From Phycomyces nitens (taxonomy: Eukaryota; Mucoromycota; Mucoromycetes; Mucorales; Phycomycetaceae), in the NCBI GenBank assembly GCA_022702545.1, contig JAHRBC010000001.1:5580001-5644000 (forward strand): a DNA stretch of 64,000 nt. The letters are read 5' to 3'. Position 1 is the first letter of the stretch, and every line of letters begins with the position of its first letter. The notes beneath the pieces are model-generated. The model searched no databases. It was not told where the DNA came from and saw only the letters and a program-made list of their open reading frames with translations. Positions 1 through 10,583 of the stretch are shown piece by piece. The position numbers and the translations under genes are program-made.

Positions 1-78
1 ATTGTCAAATTTTAACGGATTCCGTACATTCAATTTTTTTAAATGGTCGATAATTTGGAAACCAAGCCTCACAAGCGC

Positions 79-358
79 CCTAGAGGAAAGAACATCTACT
101 CATATGCTTGCAACTCCCCTTAGGACTATCTGTCCTACAGGCATAAGGTACGTCTTCCCTGATTCTTACCATATAGCAACATATGACTTTGTATATTTCC
201 TTCTTAAGGGCCTGTTTTATTGGGCTATTCCAAAAGATGAAAATATACTAAAGGCATACGATGCTATATAGGATACAGAAAAAGAAATACCTTATGCCTG
301 TAGGACAGATAGCCCTAAGGGGAGTTGCAAGCACATGAGTTGGTGTTCTTTCCTGGAG
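79..358. repeat. Foldback element with ~70-bp inverted arms
   Basis: The left arm (79-148) and right arm (290-358) are reverse complements over about 70 bp with only a handful of mismatches; the shared core includes CTATCTGTCCTACAGGCATA. They flank a 141-bp AT-rich loop. This is the architecture of a foldback or MITE-like non-autonomous element. No transposase and no clear target-site duplication were seen. Confidence 0.7.
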
Positions 359-649
359 GACTCCTGTGGACCATCGTCTTTCATTATGTCATCTTTAACA
401 TTTTGGACATCTAGAGAAAGATAATACATATATATTAGTACATGCTCTTCATCATAAATCACAAGAGATCAATAGGTACTTACAGTTCAAATTGTATAAA
501 GGATGCTACCACCACTTTAACCACCGAAGGCGTCTTTCGAGAGATCTTTTCCTTCTTGCGGAGGGCGCCTTTTTTTAGCACTCCTCCTTTTTTTTTGATC
601 GTTTGAAATTTCATTGCAATTCTTCTTTGAATTAAACGCATAATTGGAT

Positions 650-930
650 TTGTAAGGAACGGCATTGATCTTGTTATCAAACTCGGGAAGCAAACTTGGA
701 AATCCAACTTGGTACTGAACTCGACTTTGGACTTGGCCTTGAACTCGGAAATCCAACTCGACATTGAACTTTGCTTCCAGACTAAACACTGAACTGTGCT
801 TTGGAATACACTAAATAGCTATATATCTTACCTTGAGCCATACATTGGACTTTACAGCAAACATAGCACTGGACTTTGCATTAAACTTTGCATTGTACTT
901 GGTGTTGAACTTGGCAGGCATACAATTATT
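650..930. repeat. Degenerate short tandem repeat (ACTTGG/ACTTTG-type)
   Basis: The motifs ACTTGG, ACTTTG and ACTCGG recur every 10-20 bases with variable spacing. Open frames on the minus strand here are short and biased by the repeat. I see no recognisable protein and treat the stretch as a decayed minisatellite. Confidence 0.45.
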
Positions 931-935
931 CGGAT

Positions 936-1610
936 CAGTCACCTGTAATCATATTGATGGTGAGTATTCACACTTTTTCGAGTCAGCGTTTTGACTTTAC
1001 CTTGACTGTGGGACTCTGCCCATGATTTGGATCCCACTCTTTGGAATCGGCTTGACAATTGGTCTATGTCCCTTCCTTGATTTCAGTCACCTATAATAAT
1101 ATTGACAGTGAGTATTCACACTTGGTTAAAGTCAGTGTTTTAACATTACCTTGACTGTGAGACCCTGCCCATGGTTTGGATTCCACTTTTTGTAATCTGC
1201 TCGGCAGTGGGTCTATACCCTTCCTTGATTCCAGTCACCTGTAATCATATTGACAGTGAGTATTCACACTTGGTTAAAGTCAGTGTTTTAAAAGTACCTT
1301 GACGGTGGGACTCTGTCCATGGTTTGGATTCCACTTTTTGGAATCTACTCGGCAGTGGGTCTATACCCTTCCTTGATTTCAGTCATCTGTAATCATTTTG
1401 ACAGTGAGTATTCATGATTATTTAGAGCCATCGTTTAATATTACCTTGACTGTGGGACTCTGCCCATGGTCTGGATCCCACCCTTTGGGATCGGCTTTGA
1501 AGTGGGTCTATACCCTTCCTTGCTTTCAGTCATCTATAATAATTTTGACAATGAGTATTTATGATTGGTTAGAGTCATCATTTCATAATTACCTTGACTG
1601 AGAATATTTA
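936..1610. repeat. 148-bp tandem repeat, about 4.5 copies
   Basis: The marker CAGTCAC/CAGTCAT recurs at 936, 1084, 1232, 1380 and 1527, giving a period of 148, 148, 148 and 147 bp. Other landmarks repeat in register, including CCTTGACTGTGGGACTCTGC and GGGTCTATACCCTTCCTTG. Copies differ at several percent of positions, so the array is not very recent. Each unit has an acceptor-like TTTCAG followed 21 nt later by a donor-like GTGAGT, described under findings. Confidence 0.85.
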
Positions 1611-2480
1611 TCCTGGGTTAAGATTGGCTTGCATTTCGGGGATCTCTTGTTGATCCCTGTTCATACACCGGCTGAGGTATGAACATATTGTATTCTTTGT
1701 TTTGTTGCCATGGATGATAGGATTTGACAGCCGGATTTTTTTCTTGATGTAAACGGGACAGACGGTACACGGGGTAATACAATCCATCACAGCCACCACA
1801 GCCACCAGCAGGACCAGCAAGACTACCAGCAAAGGGAAAAGGGAACCGCCAACAGAAACCATGTGCCACTCGAGCGATGCGTCCACCACAATGGGCTGGA
1901 CAATCAACAGCAGACGGATGACCAGACTTGGTTGACCCAAGGCCCTATACAGGCACAAAAGCACTGTAAGTCTTTGGGCGAGAGGAGTACGACTAGCGCA
2001 CTCAACGGCCTGCCGTTAGCAAGAACCATTCTTCATTCTCACTGGTATCCTCCAGATGGTGTCCTCTTGTAGTACATAGGCCGGGATAAGGAAACTAAAG
2101 ACCGTTTATATAGTTAGTATCCACCATAGCATAAAATACAGTATAATGGAACAAATACTTATCTTAAGGGCTCTCCTTGATGCTGTCACAATCTTATGGA
2201 TTTGAGGGTAATACCATCTGGTGCCGTATCGCTGCTTGGGTTCACACTGTTCTGTTGGGAGCTCCCTCGTAGATTGCTGGTAGCCTATAAAGTCCTGCCA
2301 GTGTTAGTGGTATCGGTATGGATTGTATTACCCCTGATCGTCTTGATGTCCTGTATTGGATTTCTTGGTGAATCGGATGCTTCGTACTCGGCTTTGATTC
2401 TTGTCGAAGTCCAGGTATGCCTTTGCCATAGCCCAGCGAGATGGCGAGACTCTGGGCTGCTTTTTATCATTTCCATTTCT
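1608..2480 (-). pseudogene. Possible decayed membrane-protein gene fragments
   Basis: The minus strand has a strongly hydrophobic stretch at about 1780-1850, rich in Leu and Val, that could be one membrane helix. In an alternative frame it is followed by a hydrophilic tail at 1618-1760 containing YHPWQQNKEY. Further upstream, 2285-2476 encodes another hydrophilic peptide. These pieces lie in different frames with stops between them, and no plausible introns join them. I do not recognise the family. They could be a degraded single-pass membrane protein or chance frames beside repeats. Confidence 0.2.
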
Positions 2481-2639
2481 GTGATCTTGTGGTTGTTGTT
2501 TCTTGCTGTTGTATCAGGACTGGATTTGTTGCTTGATCTTGGGATTCTTGATCTGATTTCGACTTGACTTTGGCTTGAAGATTTTGGAAAATGACAAAGG
2601 CATACCTGGACAGACTGGCAATGGAGTGGCAGCTCTACG

Positions 2640-2830
2640 TGACTTTAATGTTGCGTTTTTGCTTTTGCTGATGATTTTGCTGATGATTTTGATTTGTTTT
2701 GTACTGTTGCTTTGTAGTGTTGTTTTGTATCATTGATTGTCATTATTGACTTGTACCATTGGTTTTTACCGTTGATTTGTACTGTTGATTTGTACTGTTG
2801 ACTTGTATTGTTGTATCATTGGGCTGTAGC
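2640..2830. repeat. Degenerate ~13-bp tandem repeat (TTGATTTGTACTG)
   Basis: Variants of TTGATTTGTACTG recur in direct orientation, clearest at 2765-2815, preceded by repeated GATGATTTTGCT. On the minus strand they would encode Gln/Asn/Ser/Thr-rich peptide, but stops interrupt every frame. Confidence 0.5.
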
Positions 2831-4339
2831 GATTTACATGGCGTGCTTGATTGTTGCTGCTGCCACCTCCATTGCCAGAATCTTGCGGGATGGATAAAGG
2901 TATGAACAATATCCATTTGGGACCAGTCTTGATTCGGTGTCTTGCTGGACTGGTCCCATGACAGTTGCTTCTCCTTGACAGTTGCAAAGACACACACCTT
3001 ATCCTGGTCAGGGAATGTCTTGAGGTGTGTGTATATTTTTGCAACTGCTATACGCAATCTGCTCTCGATGACAGTCGCAAGTGTACCCTTTTTGATCCGG
3101 CTCGTCGAATTTGAGGCGACAAGCCAGATCAGCTTGAATATACCCAAAAGAGGTATGCTTGAATTCAAGCGGCAGGTGTGGAAAACACTCTTGAAAGTCA
3201 ATGACTTGTGCTTACTACTACCGATGAACAATACATATTGTGAATGTGTACTTGTTCTTGCTTGCCTCCATGGACAGCCTACTCGTGAATTGCCTAATCA
3301 CAGTCCAAGTTTTTTTGCCATCTCAGAGGACTGTGTGTTGCCCAGGTATGCAGTTGTGCATTTCTTGTGCCCAGACAACTATTTGGCTCTACACTTTCGG
3401 CTGTTTGGCCATACAATCTGCTGAGAACAGGTCTTTGCCTCTTATATCTCACGCTAAACCTTTCATCAGACACCTTCAAGACTTGTGGGTTCTATGCGCA
3501 TACCGGATTTTTGAATCAAACTGAGTTCAAACGAGTCAATCCACAGACTCACAAAAGTCCACGCAAGAGAGACCAAACCCGACCAAAGGCTCGCAAGAGC
3601 CAGTCAGGAAACCAAATCTATCCAGTTCAGATACGTATGACCGGCGGATATCAGAGGGACTGACATCCATGCTCCTTGATTCTATCGTACACTGGTACTG
3701 TGGGAGGATATACCCGAGGACCTCGACAGCACAGACTCCCGCGGCCAGGAGAACCAAACCAGAGAACCAAAGAGTCTAAACCACAAAACCAGAAAACCAG
3801 AAAACCGAGTGGTTCGTACTATTGATAGAATCGTAGACCCAAGACCGTGACCAAGACCATGGGTGGGTGAAACTCGTCAAAGACCCTACGAACATGGGCA
3901 ACTATAAATAACCATAGTTAGTTAAAAGTCAATGGGCAACAATGAATCAAGTATAAAAAACAATTCTTACCTTTGAGAGAATCCAAACATCGCTACCACA
4001 ACTTTCGGATATATCAAGACGATGCATACAGGCGAGCGTGAGGGACCACAACTCAAACCAGCACCTCCTAATACACCGACGTAAACAACTCCACGTTTAC
4101 CTTCCCTTTACTATCCAAATTATGCCAAGGATTCAGAAACATGCAAACATGTAGGCACGGTATCAATTTCCATTGAAACAGATAGACTGGCGAGTTTGAA
4201 TCATCACTATCCAAGATAAGGACTCGGCCCCAAACAAGCAGACGGAACATGGTGTCAATCTCAAAGAGACAGATAAACCAGACCTTTGAATCTGCGAGCA
4301 ATTGGGACCGAACATAAAGGGGGTTCCTCCATTGGTGCG
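2831..4339. other. Gene-poor stretch without a supportable gene
   Basis: Both strands carry open frames of up to 162 codons (for example 2743-3231 on the minus strand and 2942-3424 on the plus strand). They overlap one another, lack recognisable motifs and show no consistent splice structure. A short run of direct repeats based on ACCAGAAAACC lies at about 3755-3810. Nothing else was identified. Confidence 0.4.
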
Positions 4340-6505
4340 TCAAAGATCTCTCCTGGGAGGACCCATGAGGAGACTTATCAAGGAGCTCCGTAGAAGAACC
4401 TGACTGTTCTCGAACGCCTCAAACTCGGCGAGAACCTCAGTTGGAACCTCGGCATCATCGGAAGAGCCAGCCAGCCGCGCCTCGTCGTCAGGAACTACAA
4501 CGGGCATTGATGTCTTGTCCGGTGGAGGGGGCACACCGTACAAACCTGGTAGCTTTGGGACGTTGTAAGACCCAAACTCACACTTCTGCGCCATGCCTGA
4601 GTCAAAGACAAAGACGGGAGCAGAAGGCTTGTTCGAGCCATCCTTCGAACCCTAGGCGTCACCAGCGCCAAAGAAGAATACCGGACCAGGAACCGGGGCG
4701 GTCTGTCCTTGGCAAGGAGAAGGCTTGTCATCCTCGGACTGGTGTCCTTGGACTTCTTTGCCCTTTCCCTTTACATCACTCACAGCTTGCTGCGGGACAC
4801 AAGCTGCGCCTTCGTTCGTAATGAGCTTGTTGACTGGAGGAGAGGAGCACTCCATCTCAGTGACAGGCAGCTCGTTGCTGTCGTAAATGGGATAACCAGT
4901 GAAATCAACGTAGTCGTCCCAGTTTACTTCCTCGGTCTCTTGGCAACCATCGAATACTCCTTCGAATCCTGGGGTTGCCTCAACAGTGGCCTCAGCCAGC
5001 ACGCTATCATGCAATGCCTCGGCTTCCGCCACAACAGCACTGTCGAAAACTTCGTCCATGACACCAGCAGTGGAGGCACCAGCGTCAACAAGACCGGAAA
5101 ACTCGGGGCCATCAAGTCTGACTGGCTCAGTTTCCAAGCTCACATTCATTTCCGATTCCGGAAATTGAGCATCAGGACTGGCATCTGTCAGCTCCACAAG
5201 AGCTTCCATCTGGGGCACAAGGCCCTGGATCACCTCTTGTCCAAAGACAAAAGGCTCACCAACCAGTCCTTCATACTGGGGAACCATTCCCAGATCTTCA
5301 GCGGAAAATTGGACTTGGCTAGCCTCCTGTCCAAAGACAAAAGGTTCGCCAACATTTCCACCGTCGAAAGAAGGAACAGCTCCCGAAGCCATCTCTTCTC
5401 CAACATCACCAACCTGTTGGACAGTATTAAACACCATCATCTCAAGATTCTGCATCATCATAAGGTTAAGGTCCATAATAGACACATAATCAGTGAAAAC
5501 TGCGTCATCTACAGAGAAGACAGCATCCATGTCAATTCCAGTTTCAAAGACTGAATGTTCACTTGCATCATCGATTGACAATGACTCCAGACGAGACACC
5601 AGGTCGGCAATCTCATCCTCGGTCACCTCCCCACCAGAAGTTGGGAGGCCTGCAACCAATGATGAACAAAGGAGGCTCTTGACAGAGGACCCATCATCAG
5701 AAGATTCTTCGTCATGTGACTCCTCTCCCTCAACAGATGTGTCCATGTCGCGGTACACGGAATCTGCGAAGCCAACTTCATTAGGAACTTCGTGTCGTTC
5801 GTCTCCATCAGCAGTGTTGGACACCACTTCCAAAGACTCACTGACAAATTCGGCAGAGGCCTCTTGCTTCCAAGTGACCTCTGAGAAAAGTTCATCTGAT
5901 TCATCGGCCAGGTATGTCTTCCTGAGCCAATCGTTCTTAGGTGTTCCACCCTCTAGCTTGGCAAAGAAGGTGAATGGAGTTTCCTCCCCCAAGAAAGTTT
6001 CGCGACGAACTGGAGTGCCCGCCGGTCGCTTGTCTTTGGGACCTGTGAACATTCTCAACATGCCCCTGTTGAGTTCATCAGGGAACTGCTCCCGAACTTC
6101 TTCCATGGTGGTTGGTTGATGAATCCCAACACCTCCAGCATCGATCGCCTTTAGAAAAAGGCGCTCGTGAGGCTCAAGGCCCGGTAGGCCCAACAGGTAC
6201 TCACCCAACGAGTTACCTGAGGGCTTTCCCACTGGAGGCGCACTCAAGGAGTCCGACACGGGGTCGGCGGTCTTCTTCTCCTTCACACCACAGATCCATT
6301 CGACCGGATCTTGGTCATCATCGAAAAGCACCGGCGAGTAGGTCATTCCCATGTCGTCTACGGAAAGACGACGGAGAGCAGAGAGGACTGTGTCAAAGAC
6401 ACACGCGAGCGGAGAAGCGAACGCAGCTACGGCAGGTAGCGCGAGGAGGAAGCGGAAAGCAAGACGGATTGTCTGCAAGGCGGTGTAGTAAGCGTTGTAA
6501 GTCAT
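4340..6505 (-). CDS. Acidic N-terminally membrane-anchored protein with one in-frame TAG
   Basis: Translation most likely starts at the ATG at 6503-6505 (MTYNAYY), which has an A-rich context; the frame opens upstream only with TTG. The first 617 codons run to a TAG at 4652-4654. The same frame then stays open for 103 more codons to 4340, and this extension keeps the protein's character (PVFVFDSG, then Pro- and Asp/Glu-rich sequence). Residues about 12-45 are hydrophobic and could be a membrane anchor or signal. The rest is acidic and probably largely disordered. A short motif, EPFVFGQE, occurs twice, with PVFFFGAGD and PVFVFDSG as related copies on either side of the TAG. No known domain was recognised. 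The TAG may be a true stop, a readthrough site, a recent nonsense mutation, or part of a 132-nt in-phase intron (4652-4783, GTGAGT...CCTAG). Confidence 0.6.
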
Positions 6506-7950
6506 TTTTGGGATAAAAGACGAATATAAGCTGTGCAAAGAGGAAAAAAGGGAGGACGGCAAAAGGGCGTGTTCTTATAGGAATTTTTTTTTGATTGACT
6601 GTCAAACTGGTCGATAAGACGCCAACGCCAGTGTGAGAAAAATATGATAACTATCGCTTTTTACTACTTTCGACCATGTTGATGCAGGCATGATAGAAAC
6701 ACGCATTCCTATTGGCCAGAAGTGGAGATTCGTATGATAATGGGCTATAGTGAGTGGGAATATCTGCCTTTTGTTAATGGACCAGGTAAAAATGTTATGG
6801 AAACAGTGTTTTACATGTAAAGAAGTAAAGAGTTTGTCTTGATCGGTGTAGCAGTAACCTTGGAGAGTACAAGTTCAAGAATGGCGATTTTTTAAATTTT
6901 TGCGTTACTCCAAGGTGGTCTGTGCACTTTTCAAAAGTCTGAAATTGTTTACACAGGCAGCCATAAATGAAAACCAGGTAATAATTAAAATGTAATAGAT
7001 CACCTATTTACAAACTAGTAAAATTAGTCTGTACTGGATTACAAAAAACGGTAAAACGTAGTATTTCGAGTCGATTTTTATTAAAGTGAGATTCTGGTGG
7101 TTAATGTCAAGATGGTTTGTCATGAAGATCAGAAATGGGCATTAAACATGTTTGATCTTTGCAGTCAGAATAATATTTCAGGCGGTTAGTAGAAAAGCTT
7201 ATAGCCTTCCTTGATTGTATTCTAAAATAGCTACAAAAGATTCCACAACTTTTGGATATTTAGAATGAATAATAAAACATCAGTTGGCCTAGTATTCGAA
7301 TCAAGTGTAAATAGACAATTTAAAGGGCTATATCGTATAAAAAGATAGAAGCTACACATACATTGCTTTGGAGTTTTCGTTCAATGGAATTTAAGCAAAA
7401 TTTTATAATAAATACAGTATTTTTTAGCTCATAATAGTTGAGCATACCAGTCATGAATCAGTACTCTATAATCTTATACTTTATGTTTAAATAAGAGATT
7501 ATATACAAATAGTCATTTAACATAATGACAAAACGTTTATCAGATACATACTCTTTGGTATACTTTTAATCATGTCAATAAAAAATGCAAAAATTGGGAT
7601 TGTTTATACACAATCATCCCGCTCTAATTCGATATCCATAGTGACCAAATGATCAAAAGGTAGCCTTGTCTACTATCCGTTGTATATATACAATTCCGTA
7701 GGTTGTCTAATGGCAAAAATCTGGCCCCAAAATTAAAAAAATCTCTAAATGCTACCATCCCTGTTTTCTCGCTTTCTACTGTAAGAACATAGTATCAAAA
7801 CTTACTGAAATAAAAAACCAAAGCATAGTGTTAATGAAATATGTTATTAGTATTATCATTATTTAGTATTTTGTGTGTAATCCTTTGTTCTTTTGAAGTG
7901 CATGTAGTCGATTTGGCATGGAATTGCAATGAGCTGCACACACTTCAACT
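6506..7950. other. AT-rich intergenic region
   Basis: This is the upstream region of the acidic-protein gene followed by about 1.3 kb of AT-rich DNA. No open frame of useful length, tRNA or clear repeat was seen. It may include the unrecognised left end of the neighbouring Tc1/mariner element. Confidence 0.5.
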
Positions 7951-7973
7951 GGTGTTTTATACCATTCTTCTTT

Positions 7974-8760
7974 CTAAAGGCCCTTCAAAATTTCAAGACT
8001 CATAGGCCGGGGTCTTGTAGCTCTCACCACCCTTCCTAGGTAAGCCCAAGTATTCTCGATCGGACTGAAATCTGGGCTGTAGGAAGGCCACTTCAGCACC
8101 TCTAGATCTGCGTTCTTTTGATACTCTTTCACAATTTTGCTTCGATGGTATGGAGTATTATCTTGTTGAAAGATGAAATAGGCATCTTTTTCATGTTCCA
8201 AATTGTTTTTAAAGGGAACCAAGGTGTCTTGGAGTATAGTTTTCCACCCCCCATTGCTCCATATTATTATCGGCCCAACACCACCAGACCAGCCGCATCC
8301 CCAAATAATCCTATATCCTCCACCGCCTTGATCCTGGAAAGTACACAGTCTATGCTGTACTTATCCGACTGAAGACGTTGGACTCGTACATTCTTGCACA
8401 TTGGGAACAGCATAAACATTGATCCATCACTCCAAACCACCCGATCCCAGCGTTGATTCACCTCTTTGGCATGTTGGGCAAAGCCAAGGCGGTTTCTACG
8501 ATGACACTCAGTGACCCATGATTTGTATACAGTGCCGCAAGGCTTCATATGAAAAGTCTTTATGGTAGCATGCATTGTATCCTCAAAAACATATCTTCCC
8601 AGACTCACACCCATTATGCTTATTATCATATACAAACTGGCCACTCGGTTTTTTCATCTCTCTGCGCAAAACATGCAAATCTCGTTCATCAAATATCCTT
8701 AAGGATCCCTTGTACCTGTGCATAGCTGTCGTTCCAGTCTCTCTGTAGCTTTACATTGTA
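7974..8760 (-). pseudogene. Tc1/mariner-family DDE transposase, inactivated
   Basis: Read on the minus strand, order and motifs fit a Tc1-type transposase. A basic N-terminal segment with VLRREMKKPSGQF lies near 8640-8720. The first catalytic Asp region is WDRVVWSDGSMF (about 8415-8450). The second is FQQDNTPYHRSK, and the last acid sits in SPDFSPIENTWAYLG near 8010-8060. The coding sequence is split between two frames (8267-8644 and 7974-8222), so at least one frameshift is present and the N-terminal DNA-binding part is incomplete. Family members use a cut-and-paste mechanism into TA sites. A CAGTGGGGTC end flanked by TA occurs on this strand at about 9019-9031, compatible with the element's 5' terminus. 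I did not find the matching end on the other side. Confidence 0.8.
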
Positions 8761-8969
8761 TTGTATACAGTACAATGTGTTACATTATATCACTCATAAA
8801 CGGTTGAAACTTTTACTCCTGCCTTAAAAGCACCAACAATCATTCCTCTGACTTCAATTGGAACCTCCTTTTGCTTGGGAATATTGTCAAAAATGTTTAT
8901 TAAAGACATGGATAAAATCAAATTAAAAATAAAGGTTGTGGAAAAGAAAACAAACAGAGGTGTACGTAT

Positions 8970-9031
8970 TTTTTTAAAAAAAAAACTCTAGATTTCAAAG
9001 GTGCGCCATCCCGGAATAGACCCCACTGTAT
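8970..9031 (-). mobile_element. Candidate terminal sequence of the Tc1/mariner element
   Basis: The plus strand ends GACCCCACTG followed by TATA. On the minus strand this reads TA-CAGTGGGGTCTATTCC, which resembles Tc1-family termini (CAGT next to a TA target). It lies directly upstream of the Hsp70-like pseudogene. The opposite terminus was not found, so the assignment is tentative. Confidence 0.4.
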
Positions 9032-9049
9032 ATATTTAATATTATGGCT

Positions 9050-10583
9050 TAGTTATTAGTAATTATCTCGGACAAATACATAAAGACGTCTATGAAAAAA
9101 ATACCTAGAAAGTACCCTGGACTTGGAAACCCTTCAAAATACAGATGTTTTATGGCAGTGCCTACCATGTGGTCTGAAGAGGCCAAGGGTATCATGAGAG
9201 ATTCTGCTATATCAGCTGACTTTGTCAAAGACAATGATGATCCTTTCAAACTATTGCTTGTCGACGAAGCTGTAGCTTCAGACTTGTATCCCAAACAAAT
9301 GTCTCTTGAAATAACTCTTTCCCATGGCAGCCGTTATATAATTTGCGATATTGGTGACAAAACCGTAGACATTGCTGTATTCGAAAAAAAAATATGACTG
9401 TCTAGGAACAAGTAGGGCGAAAGAAATTACCATGGGAACCGGTAGTTCTTGTGGATCCTGTTTCTTGGACTCTCTATTTGAAGCACTTGTAAGACAGCGT
9501 GTTTATAGATATCCTGGATTTGATAAGAGGTTACTACAAGATATTTTAATGTACTTTTCTTATTATCTAAAGGGAACTCATGTTAATGTCAATATATTTA
9601 AGTGGTTAATGTCTACATTGGTTATAATAATATTATTCTCTTTATCTTTTGATATATAGCATTCATTTATTAGCGATGATGATGGATTAATAGATTACTG
9701 TATAAAGGAAATTAACCAAAGATATTTCCGTGGATATGTTGATATTCACAACAGAGAAGTGTTCAGGGTAAATAAAATTTGCATAGAAATATTTGATCCA
9801 GTTGTGGATGAAGTAATCAATATGATTGAGAGATAATTCTTGCAGTTGAAAGGTGGAGCATTAAAAGTCATGTTTATTACTGGAGGATTTGGATAGTCGG
9901 TCTATCTTCAGGAATGTATTCAAAATAATTTTGTGGATCGAGTCAAGAAATTTAAACTTGTTGCGTCTGGCCAGATGGGTGTAATAAAAGGAGAAACTTT
10001 ATTTGGTGCCAAACCACGCACAATTACTCAGCGTATTCTTCGCCGTACATATGCCATCAAGATATACTCACTCACCAATAATACTTTGGACAGTGACATT
10101 AACAAGGATGAGGAGTTTTACGTGTATGTTTGCAAAGGCGAACCAATTAACGAATGCATGTGGATCAAAAAGAAGATGTTTTGGAAAAATGCCGATATCC
10201 CAATTATATGCAAGGTGTTCTTGCCAACATTTGTCTAGACTAATTAAATGAATTTACCAGCTTTATACGTATATGATGGAGATTAGCCAATTCCTAGTCA
10301 TCCTACCAAGCAAGAGGTTGATTTTTTACCCATATTCGATACTAAATTTCCAATTGATAAAAGAGACCTGACCGAACGCGATTTATTGGATATGAAGATG
10401 CTTTTTGGCTTGGACAAGATTGAAATCAAAACGTCGGTCTCTGGTAGATAATTCGAGTATGTTACTATCTGGGATGTCACTGGAGAAAAGAAGGTTCACC
10501 AATACCGTGAGCCTAATTCACCAATTGATATCAAAGTCCAAAGGTTTTGGTTTGTTAATAAAATCATAAAATTCCTTCCTTGA
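9050..10583 (+). pseudogene. HSPA12-type Hsp70-like ATPase, degenerate
   Basis: Several frames carry, in the right order, pieces of a cytosolic Hsp70-superfamily protein of the HSPA12 type that is expanded in Mucoromycota. They include FMAVPTMWSEEAKGIMRDSA, LLLVDEAVASDLY, the phosphate-loop-like DIGDKTVDIAVFEKK, MGTGSSCGSCFLDSLFEAL, a GGFG-SVYL adenosine-site motif, and TITQRILRRTYAIKIYS. The N-terminal part of the ATPase domain is missing. A frameshift lies in the A-run near 9385-9394, and in-frame stops occur at 9834 (TAA), 9894 (TAG), 10284 (TAG) and 10449 (TAA). One or more introns may lie near 9575-9660. The Tc1-like end immediately upstream suggests that transposition could have cut off the 5' part, though later decay could explain it equally well. 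Confidence 0.8.

Noticed and set aside
2196..2567. Hydrophobic 123-codon plus-strand frame resembling a membrane protein
   Set aside because: It overlaps a hydrophilic minus-strand frame and repeat-derived sequence. Hydrophobicity follows from T-rich codons, and there is no conserved motif.
2942..3424. 160-codon plus-strand frame
   Set aside because: No motif, no splice context, and an equally long frame exists on the opposite strand.
4709..6119. Long plus-strand frames (281 and 208 codons)
   Set aside because: Antisense to the acidic-protein gene. Their composition mirrors the Glu/Asp/Ser codons of the real strand.
9834..10451. Reassigned TAA/TAG (ciliate-like code) suggested by stops in the Hsp70-like gene
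   Set aside because: Rieske, MAPK, proteasome and other genes here end normally at TAA, TAG or TGA where their families end, so the standard code holds.
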